The position numbers and the translations under genes are program-made. Under the pieces are notes generated by a model. It was given only the letters and a program-made list of their open reading frames with translations, made no database searches and was not told where the DNA came from. DNA of 64,000 bases, from assembly GCA_021397845.1 (NCBI GenBank), contig CM038047.1:35447601-35511600 (forward strand), read 5' to 3'. Shown here piece after piece: positions 55,755 through 64,000 of the stretch. How positions within the stretch are numbered: the first letter of the stretch is position 1; every line of letters begins with the position of its first letter. This DNA comes from Areca catechu (lineage: Eukaryota; Streptophyta; Magnoliopsida; Arecales; Arecaceae).

Positions 55755-55835
55755 AGGTTTTCCTTCCGAATAAGGAAAAAAAAGGTTTTCCTTCCGAGTA
55801 GATCAAGGAAAAAAAAGGTTTTCCTTCCGAGTAGG
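55755..55835. repeat. Short tandem repeat, about two and a half units
   Basis: 'AAGGTTTTCCTTCCGA' occurs three times at roughly 28-38-bp spacing with GGAAAAAAAAGG between. Confidence 0.75.
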
Positions 55836-56859
55836 ATGGCACACTCCTGATGCATTCCTTGGGAGACTCGCTCGACAAGCAACTATCTGGCACTCATGGC
55901 GATAAGAGGTTACAAAAGGGATGGAGGGAAGTGTAAGGAGTTAGGATCATGTGGAGGGATGATTTTTTTTGGAGGAAGAAAGATTCTTCCTCTTGAAATA
56001 TTACTTTATTTATCAAGTTCTCAACAAGTGGAGCATGGGACCCTGAGGTTATAAATATTTACATGTGAATTATCATGACCTGATAGGAATACTTATGTTA
56101 TATTTAGTGCTGACAATTTTGAAAGATAACATGAAATATTAGTAATGTGAATTACTATTTATGTTGATTATATATAATATGGATTGTTGTATTTAGTATA
56201 TGCATGTTATATTGCATAATATAAAATCAAAGTTTTAAAATATTACAAAATCAAATCTATATTTTATTTATAAAATATATTTTTTATATTTTATATATTT
56301 ATTAAAATATATTTTTATATTTTATATTATCAAATATTTAAATAATATATTTTATATTTTTATAAAAAAATTAAAAATTATATTAAATAAATTTAATATA
56401 AAAACTTATATATTAAATAGAGGATATATTTAATATATTACTATATTAAATAATATGTTAAATTTATATATTATAATATTAAATATAATATAATATAGTA
56501 TAATTTATATTATAAATTAAAATATAAAATAATATATAAATTAGCTACTTCATGCTAATTCAAATGAGCTTTCTTTTTCTGGTTCATATAAAGCATATAC
56601 TGGAATGCCTACTGGTAGTAGCACTGGTCTGTGATATATTTTTAGTTGGTTTGATGCTCTTGGCTAATTTATTTTTGTTCCTAAAAGATATGAATCATTT
56701 GGAAGCAAGTGGAGAGTTTTTGTTTGTTTACTTGGCTATTGCACTTGCTATCTCAGATTGGGTCTTTTCTTTATCCTTATGTTCTCTCAAGGCTAAAAGT
56801 AGAGTTTAGTTCAGGTAGCTGACATGCTAGATATATGTTCAAGTTGAGCATAATAATGT
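55836..56859. other. Extremely AT-rich stretch, no gene called
   Basis: 56150-56540 is almost pure A/T. An 85-codon hydrophobic plus frame follows at 56552-56809; it has no family resemblance I can name and is not called. Confidence 0.45.
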
Positions 56860-57099
56860 AACTATTTATTGTCCAGTAAGTAATCCAAGAGGGGGGGCGA
56901 ATTAGATTTCTAAAAATTATTTGCAAGTAAGTGTGCCAAATCAATAAACAAAATAAGTACTAGAGAGATTTAAGTGTAGTGTGTTCTCAAAGAGTGTGCA
57001 GCAAAAATTTAAATGCAATGAAAATAAGAGCAAGTAGAGAGGAAACAATCAACCACAAACACAAGGCAAGTATAGTGGTTCGCTGCTCTCCAAGGCACC
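56860..57099. repeat. Retroelement-like flank interrupted by the second Tat element
   Basis: 'AAGAGGGGGGGCGAATTAGA' and 'AAGTATAGTGGTTCGCTGC' resemble words common in plant repeat consensus sequences. The second Tat LTR starts directly after it. The family is not determined. Confidence 0.35.
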
Positions 57100-58280
57100 T
57101 GATGTGGCAGGATCGCTGACATGGAGCAACTGTCAGATGCCATGTCGGAGAAGGCCGCCACGTCAGATACTCTACTCGGACTACTTTGCCGGGCTGAGCT
57201 CCATCAGAATGTCGGGGGGCCCGTCGAAGCTGAGCTCCGTCCTCTGCCAGGTCCCCCAGATCGGGCCCATCGAGGTTAAGCCCCTTGGTCTGAAGTCGAG
57301 CTCAGCCCTCATCCGCCATGTGGAGACCCTCCGAGGTCGAGTCCTCTAGGCTAGAGTCGCGTTCCAACCTCCTCCGTCAGGTCGAGCTCACCCAAAGTCG
57401 AGCCCCTTTAATCCGGAGTCGAGCCCAGCCCTCCTTCGCTAAGTGGGGCCACTTCGGGGCTGAGCCCCTCAAAGTCAAGCCCTGCCTCTCCAGCTCGGCC
57501 TCCAGCTCTAGCGGAGACACCAGCAGGCGAAAGGGCGACACCGTCATCCCTGGACGCCGACGAGCCACCCGAGGGTCACAAAGAGATGCCCACCAGGCCG
57601 TAATAACTACCCATGGCTACCACTTACACCAAAAAAGGGAGGAGCTCCCTGACCGAGGTGCCACGCTCTCCACCAACCACCTGCACCACCTAGAAGAGAA
57701 AGTCAACCAGGAGATTCGAATCCTGGGGGCGGCAGCCCCCTGGATCGAGTTACTGCCAAGTTTCCCGGAGCGAAGCGACCGGAAGGAATGTTAGAGCGCA
57801 TAGTAGGTTCTCTTATCACGAATCAGGAAAGACGTCCCGTCCACGGCACGGGACACCGTCGCACGCACCTGCTGGCATGAGGGAGATCCCGAGATAGGCG
57901 TCCAACGATCACCCAGGCTTAAAGGAGCCATCGGCACCCCCAGTGGGGAGGTAACGGAATTTCACCCAAGCAAAAACTCAATTCAATCCAAGCCAAGCGA
58001 AACCCCGGGAGAAGAGGCCATACAGGAGAACTATCTCACCTCGACCTCCATCACTCCCAGCTCAATTGCATCACCACTCACACATTACTCACTCCTCCTA
58101 GCATGGATCTGTTCTCCTGGATCGTCACTGACTTGACCATCAGAGAGCCCCCGCTGGAATCCCTGGCCCAGGCCATTAACCCTATTTTGCAGGTCCAGAA
58201 GAGCAGGACAGCCCAGAAATTCAAGAGGGGCGATCCGACGTTGACAGCAGCTACGGGCCATGACGATCTTGGCGGCAACA
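57100..58280 (+). repeat. 5' LTR of the second Tat-type element
   Basis: TGATGTGGCAGGATCGCTGA...TTGGCGGCAACA, aligned end to end with the Tat LTRs at 3992-5586 and 15222-16635 but without a clear 115-bp array. 1181 bp. Confidence 0.85.
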
Positions 58281-58282
58281 AA

Positions 58283-58303
58283 TTGGCGCGCCAGGTAGGG
58301 GGG
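58283..58303 (+). other. Primer-binding region of the second Tat-type element
   Basis: TTGGCGCGCCAGGTAGGGGG follows the LTR end after two bases. The tRNA is not assigned. Confidence 0.6.
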
Positions 58304-58355
58304 CTGGACGATCTTTGATCTAACCTAAGCCCCTTGTGAGCAGCTCACCAAGAGG

Positions 58356-60025
58356 ATGGTGATGACGTGAGAGAGAGAGAGGTCTCCACCAGTCATGCGG
58401 GAGACTCCCCTTCCTGAGGGAACCTACACAACCCAAAAGTGGAACCACCCACTCCAGCTCAACCACCTCCGGTGGAATCTTAGCTGGCTGCACTCACCCA
58501 TCAGATGCAGATCCTTGCCATAGTAGTGCGCCAGCTTCAGCACCATCACCGGTCCTAGGCTACTCACCAGTAGCTAGGGACTCTCGTGGCCCATGCCGCA
58601 GCTCCCCGCAATAGCCTGTGTTCCTTCCAAGGAAGGCCTTTGCAGCCATGGGCCATCACCGACAATCGAGGTAGTCACCAGACTCTGGTGAAGAGACAAC
58701 GAGCCGGATCTGCTGACAGGGAGAGCTGCTCACCGAACCTTGAGCGGGTGACATCCAAGCCACGCCAAGGTAGAAAAAGCAAGACCCCCCGTCGTAGACA
58801 CCGTGCACCCATGTCACCTTCTCCGTCTCCTTCGGCGGTGGGATCAACCGACGAAGCCATCAAGCGCATGGCAGAGAAGCACCTGGAGGAACACGACCGC
58901 AAGCTAGTGAAATTATCCTGCCAGTTTGCCAATCTCCAGGGCTCCACCAGCAAGCCAGCGGGCTACGATGCCCGTCCCCCATTCTCTCGAGAAGTCCAAG
59001 AGGAGCCAATCCCAAATCGGTTCTGTATGCCACAGGTGGATCCCTACGATGGGACCACCGACCCCCTGGATTACCTTGAGAGCTACAAAACCCTCATGAG
59101 GGTCCAGGGGGCAACCGATGCCCTCCTCTGCATCGCCTTCCCTGCTACTCTTCGGAAAGCAACCCGGGTGTGGTTCACCCGCCTTGAGCCTAAGAGCATC
59201 AGCTCTTTTGCTCAGCTAGGGCAGAAGTCCGTGGCCCACTTCGATGCTTGTCGGAAGGTGCCATGAGAGGCGGACAGCCTCTTCTCCATCAGGCAGCAGG
59301 ACCGCGAGCCCCTGTGGGATTATGTGACATGTTTCAAGGCTGCCACGTTGGAGATCTATAATCTTGATGAGCCAGTCTCCATGTTGGCACTGAAGCGAGG
59401 GCTCAAGACCTCCTGCCTGACCTACTCGCTCGATAAGAAATCCCCTAAGACTTATTCCGACCTCCTCCTCCGAGCTCAAAAGTACATCCATGCTAAGGAG
59501 GTGGATCGTACGAGACGGGAGCTCGACGGGAAGCCGCAGAAGAAGCCAACTCCCGCCGAGATGTTTGGGATGCGGAAGCTAGGACTCCCAGCTCCGAGCT
59601 TCCGGTAAGGGCCGAGATCGAGAAGTGCTCCCGTTCCCGAAGAGAGGTACACCCCCCTCCTTGTCCCGAGAACGAAGATTCTCATGGAGATCGAAGGTGA
59701 GCCCTACCTGAAGCGCCCACCTCCGATGAGGCCGTCCACTGACCGGGACAAAACAAAGTACTGTCGCTACCATTACGACTATGACACCGAGGAATGCCGC
59801 AACCTCAAGAAGGAGATTGAAGAACTCATCAAGAGGGGCTACCTCGGAAGGTTCGTGGGGGGTAGATCTCAAGCAAAACCTCAAGCGCTCGTTGCTCTCC
59901 CGCCAGTCCCAGCAGTCGACAACCGCCCCACCAAGAAGCCGGTGAGGATGATATGCTGGGGAGCCGAGCGCACATCCAAGAAGGCCCAGGGGCAGGGCAT
60001 TCTAAAAATGTACTCTCCTTTATGA
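58356..60025 (+). pseudogene. gag of the second Tat-type element
   Basis: The expected start is ATG 58356, but TGA follows within five codons, and the readable frame runs from about 58586. Landmarks: SHQTLVKRQRAGSADRES and EKHLEEHDRKLVKLSCQFAN. The retrotransposon gag core is MPQVDPYDGTTDPLDYLES, LCIAFPATLRKATRVWFTRL, then (after a TGA at 59264) LWDYVTCFKAATLEIYNLDE. The cysteine/histidine stretch CRYHYDYDTEECRNLKKEIE near 59760 is the usual Tat gag end. Shifts near 59610-59680 separate the pieces. Confidence 0.83.
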
Positions 60026-60530
60026 GGGAGGAAGAAAGTGGAGGAAAAAATATAAATAATGATACCGTGGTCGTCGAGATGACGATCACAAAGCATCCTG
60101 TAAAATGCATCATGATTAATAGTGGAAGCTCTACAGATGTGCTTTTCTATGATGCTTTCTCCAGGATGAATCTTTTCCCTGCTCAGCTTAGACTTATGCA
60201 CACTCTCCTTGTCGGTTTCATAGGTGATTCTATAAGAGTCGAGGGAGAAACCACTCTCCCAGTCACTGCCGGGACCCCACCTCGGTAAAGCACCGTTATA
60301 ATGACTTTCACGATTGTCAGGCTCCCTTCAGCCTACAATGTGATCCTTGGCCGACCCGGGCTCAACTTACTCGACACCGTCGTCTCCACCAAGAGACTAC
60401 TTATGCAGTTTCGAACTCTCTACGATGTCGAGGAGATGAAGGGAGCACTCCAGCCGGTGCAACACTGTTTCCAAACTCTTCCTAGGGCCAAGGTCCCCGA
60501 GGACGACCCCAGCGCAGGCAACCTTGACTA
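60026..60530 (+). pseudogene. Protease of the second Tat-type element, active-site Asp changed
   Basis: VEMTITKHPVKCIMINSGSS, TDVLFYDAF and LPSAYNVILGRPGLNLL are the protease landmarks. The family motif is Asp-Ser-Gly; here the codon is AAT, giving Asn-Ser-Gly. A stop at 60286 and another at 60529 follow. A G-to-A change explains the Asn. Confidence 0.75.
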
Positions 60531-60534
60531 GAGG

Positions 60535-61975
60535 GTGCATGACCCTAGGGGTGGCCGGGTCGAGTGCCTGCTATCTTATCCACTAGGAGCTGACCAGGCG
60601 AAGACGGTGCAGATCGGGGTCCAGCTACAAGACGAAGAGAGGGCCCACCTGTTGGAGTTCCTGTGGGCGAATGCGGATGTGTTCGCCTGGACGGCGGCGG
60701 ACATGCTAGGTATTTTCTCTGACATCATCACCCAAAAGCTAAGTATTGACTCAAAGCATCGACCAGTTCAGCAGAAGAAGAGAAGTTTCGTCCCATAGAG
60801 GCAGGTGACAATCAATGAGGAGGTTGACAAGCTCCTCACGCTGGCTTTGTTCGTAAGGTGCAATATTCGAGCTGGCTAGCGAATGTAGTGATGGTGAAGA
60901 AGAGCAACGGCAAGTGGAGGATCTGTGTAGACTACACCGACCTCAACAAGGCATGCCTGAAGGACAGCTTCTTTCTATTGAAGATCGATCAGTTGGTGGA
61001 TGCCACCTCAAGGCACCGACTCCTCTCCTTCATGGATGCATTCCTGGATACAACCAGATCTAGATGCACCAGAGGACGAAGAGCACACCGCCTTTATCAC
61101 CAACCAAGGAACGTACTACTACAGGATGATGCCCTTTGGCCTAAAGAATACTGGGGCCACGTACCAGTATCTGGTCAACAGGGTCTTTAAAGACCAAATT
61201 GGCCAGAACATGCAAGTGTACGTGGATGACATGTTGGTCATGAGCAAGTCGAGCTCGGACCACATCGCCGACCTCGCCAAAGCCTTCCACAACCTCCAGA
61301 AATATCAGATGAAGCTGAACCCAGCAAAATGCGCCTTCGAAGTGGCGGCAGGAAAATTCCTTGACTTCATGGTCACCTAGAGGGACATTGAAGCGAACCC
61401 GGAGAAGGTCTAGGCGATCGTCGACATGGAGCACCCGACATCCAAGAAGCAGGTCCAACGCCTAACGGGGCGGATTGCAGCTCTGAGCCAATTCATTTCG
61501 AGGTCGACCGACCGCTACCTTCCATTCTTCAAGGCGCTGTGCAAGATACACGACTTTACCTGGATAAAGGAGTGCATAATGGCCTTTGAAGAGCCGAAGG
61601 AGTTCCTGGCCTCTCCTCCGCTGCTCTCTAGACCAGAGGAAGGAGAGGAGCTCCTGCTTTACCTGGCGGTCATACCTGGAGCCGTCAGCTCAGTCCTCGT
61701 CCGTACAGACAAGGATGGATCCCAAAAGCTGGTAGACTACACCAGCAAGATCCTCCGCGATGCGGAGATCAGGTATACTCTCTCCGAGAAACTTATTTTT
61801 GCTCTAATGATGTCTGTTAAGCACCTCAGGCCCTACTTCCAAGCACACCCCATCGCGGTCGTGATGGATCAGCCACTGAGGACCATACTTAGCTGCCCCG
61901 AGACCTCTAGGAGGCTGGCCAAGTGGTCCCTGACGCTGAGTGAGTTCGACATAGCATATCAGCTAAGGTCATCAT
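60535..61975 (+). pseudogene. Reverse transcriptase and Gypsy-type RNase H of the second Tat-type element
   Basis: RT: LLEFLWANADVFAWTAADM, WLANVVMVKKSNGKWRICVD, YTDLNKACLKDSF, then a shift near 61045. It continues with MMPFGLKNTGATYQYLVNRV and the catalytic VYVDDMLVMS near 61220. RNase H: LVRTDKDGSQKLVDYTSKIL, ALMMSVKHLRPYFQAHPIAV, AKWSLTLSEFDIAYQLRSS. Stops at about 60796, 60879, 61378 and 61411. The catalytic Asp pair is preserved. Confidence 0.85.
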
Positions 61976-62562
61976 AGAAGGTCCAAGTTCTATCCAACTT
62001 CATGGTCGAATACATAGGACTCGCCAAGGAGCTAGAGCAGACAACAGCGAAGCATCAAACTGAGCTCGGACCAAAGGAGGAGCCCTGGATCCTCCACATG
62101 GATGGCATGTCCAACTCTGGCGGAAGCGGAGCAGGCCTTATCCTCGCAAACGCCGAAAAGGTGGTGACAGAATGTGCTCTCCGCTTCAAGTTCACCACGA
62201 CAAACAACCAAGCATAGTACAAGGTGCTCTTCGCGGGTCTAAAAGTCTCCCACGAGCTGGGCATGCAGAGCTTGAAAGTCTTTACCGACTCCCAACTGGT
62301 TGTTGAAAAAGTCTTCAGAGAATATGAGGCCAGAGATCCCCATATGACAAAGTACCTGGAACGAGTCCACTCGAGCACGGCAGGCTTCCGACGCTTCAGT
62401 ATTTTCCATATCCTCCATGGGGAGAATGCTTGCACGGATGCGATGTCAAGACTCGCGACCTTGCCGGACTCGTCACTAGAGTGCACCTACATCGAGTACC
62501 TCGAGAATCCAAGCTACGAAAGCCCAGAGAAGGTGCAGCAGGTCATCCCGGAGCCGAGCTAG
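61976..62562 (+). pseudogene. Second (archaeal/plant-like) RNase H domain of the Tat-type element
   Basis: WILHMDGMSNSGGSGAGLIL, ALRFKFTTTNNQA, then a TAG where Glu of NQAEY is expected (62216). LKVFTDSQLVVEKVFREYEA follows. A second RNase H between the ordinary one and integrase is a known mark of the Tat lineage. The catalytic Asp of HMDG and TDSQ are present; the Glu is replaced by the stop. Confidence 0.82.
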
Positions 62563-63794
62563 ATGGATGGGTATGTCAAGTACATCACTAATAGCACCTT
62601 GCCAGAGGACCGCGTGGAAGCCGACCTCATCAAGAGGAAGGCCTCCCGGTTTGTTTTAATGGAAGGCCAACTCTACCACCGATCTCACTCCTGCCCATTC
62701 CTGAGGTGCCTCAGGCCCACAGAAGTCGCCGTCATACTCCAGGAGATACATGAAGGCCTCTGTGAGAATCACGTGGGGGAAGGACGCTGGCATATAAAGC
62801 TCTTCGCCAGGGATATTTTTGGGAGACTATGAGGAAGGACGCCACCGACTTCGTCAAGAGGTGCGACAAATGCCAACGCCATGCTCACATGCAGCACCAA
62901 CCGACAGCACCGATCTCCCAGCTCTCAATCCCTTGGCCTTTTGCCCAATGGGGGATGGACATCTTGGGGCAATTCCCCCCCGCACCGGGGCAACGAAGGT
63001 TCCTACTGGTGGTGATTGACTACTTCACCAAGTAGGTCGAGACAGAGCCACTAGCTCAGATCACTGAAGCCAATGTCCACCAATTCTTCTGGAAGTCAAT
63101 CATCTACCGCTTTGGACTCCCCCACTGCATCATCACTGACAACGAGCAGTAGTTTGATAACCAGGAGTTCGAAGGGTTCTGCGCTGAGCACGGCATCCAA
63201 CACCGCTTCATCTCGGTAGCTCACCCCCAAACAAACGGGGAGGTCGAGGTGACTAATCAAACCATCCTACAAGGACTCAGGACCAGGCTGGACCAAGCCA
63301 AGGGCAGATGAACGGAAGAACTCATGAGTGTCCTGTGGGCCTACTACACAACACCCAGAACGGCGATGGATGAAACACCCTTTAACCTTATTTTCGGCAC
63401 CGAGGCGGTCATCCTAGTTGAGCTCAGCATGCCCAAGCTATGGGTGCAGCAATATGATGAAGCACGGAACCCGGCACACCTTCTGCTCAACTTGGACCTC
63501 CTTGAAGAAACGAGGGACAAAGCTTGGCTCCAGATGGCAGCGTACCGGCAACGAGTGGCCCGGTACTACAACACGCGGGTGGGCAAAAAGTCTTCAGACC
63601 CGGTGACCTGGTGCTATGCCGAGCAAAAGCATCTCAACCCCGAGAATGCGATAAGCTCTCGCCGAACTGGAAGGCCCCTACAAGGTGGCCGAAGCTCTCT
63701 TACATGGGGCCTACTACCTCGAGGATCTGGATGGTGCCAGGTTCCCTCGAACATGGAACGCCTGCAACCTGAGGAGATATTTTCAGTAGTGTAA
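62563..63794 (+). pseudogene. Integrase of the second Tat-type element
   Basis: Zinc region near 62750-62880 (CDKCQRHAH), core WGMDILGQFPPAPGQRRFLL, IITDNE and HPQTNGEVEVTNQTILQGL, and the C-terminal MAAYRQRVARYYNTRV. TAG codons at 63032 (a Trp position) and about 63150, a TGA at about 63310 and a shift near 63600 break it. The three acidic catalytic positions can be recognised. Confidence 0.82.
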
Positions 63795-64000
63795 GACCTT
63801 CTTCCAATAATAATAAAAAATTTCTTTTGCACAAGTGGCTCTCTGCCTTGCAAGAATATCATTGCCCGGCCCAAGGTCTAGCACGATCAAGCTCGGAGCC
63901 CAGCTCTTTGGCATGTTCAATCCTAGAGCCTAGCTCTTCGACGCATCCAAGCCCGGAGCCAAGCTCTCCGGCCACCAAGTCTTCGAGACCAGCTCCAAGA
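63795..64000 (+). repeat. Start of the post-pol repeat block of the second Tat-type element
   Basis: 'CTCGGAGCCCAGCTCTTTGG', 'TAGAGCCTAGCTCTTCGACG' and 'CCCGGAGCCAAGCTCTCCGG' form a loose ~45-bp repeat. It corresponds in position and wording to the 93-bp array of the first Tat element. The window ends inside it. Confidence 0.6.

Larger units (their letters stand above)
57100..64000 (+). mobile_element. Second Tat-type Ty3/Gypsy element, plus strand, cut by the window end
   Basis: 5' LTR 57100-58280, primer region, gag, protease, RT, Gypsy RNase H, second RNase H and integrase in order. Sequence and domain order parallel the minus-strand element at 3992-16635, but this copy still has the gag core, protease and RT that the other lost. 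Many stops and shifts make it non-functional. The antisense ORF and 3' LTR would lie beyond 64000. Confidence 0.88.

Noticed and set aside
56552..56809. 85-codon hydrophobic frame that looks like membrane segments
   Set aside because: Short, isolated, next to a nearly pure A/T stretch; T-rich codons alone give hydrophobic residues.

Overview
The window is plant nuclear DNA made almost entirely of nested transposable elements. The mixture of Ty3/Gypsy (Tat and Athila types), Ty1/Copia and CACTA elements, with spliced element genes, points to a flowering plant. The GC-rich, tandem-repeat-loaded Tat LTRs suggest a monocot, but that is only an impression. I found no intact host gene, no tRNA or rRNA gene and no CRISPR array. 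Nearly every coding region is broken by stops or frameshifts.

Layout. 1-3991 is AT-rich and holds a degenerate ~165-bp tandem repeat and two long foldback (palindromic) repeats. 3992-16635 is a minus-strand Tat-type Gypsy element: two LTRs, gag start, dual RNase H plus integrase, and an antisense spliced ORF. Its gag end, protease and RT are replaced by a piece of a SIRE-like Copia element. 16705-28033 is a plus-strand Athila-type element with both LTRs; a GC-rich solo LTR sits in its 3' region. 28034-29971 is gene-free flank.

29972-53820 is read as one CACTA transposon that has captured the promoter, 5' UTR and first exons (WIYLD domain) of a SUVR-type histone methyltransferase gene. Without later insertions it would be ~5.5 kb. 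A Tnt1-like Copia element (34628-52990, target duplication GGGAT) landed in the 5'-UTR intron of the captured gene. Three more elements then struck the first 17 bp of its LTRs: a Copia element (34637-39450, GGGAT) and a solo LTR (39464-41357, CACCC) in the 5' LTR, and a young non-autonomous element (46281-52532, ATCCA) in the 3' LTR. All junctions reconcile: after subtraction the two Tnt1-like LTRs are 450 and 465 bp, differing by one 15-bp repeat.

53821-57099 is AT-rich, with a small hairpin element and a remnant of a CACTA TnpD transposase. 57100 to the window end is a second Tat-type Gypsy element on the plus strand, cut off before its 3' LTR.

Most disabling changes that I can read are C-to-T or G-to-A (Trp or Gln to stop, CACTAC to TATTAT in a transposon end), as expected for methylated, silenced repeats. 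The most notable object is the gene-capturing CACTA element and the insertion cluster in its captured intron.
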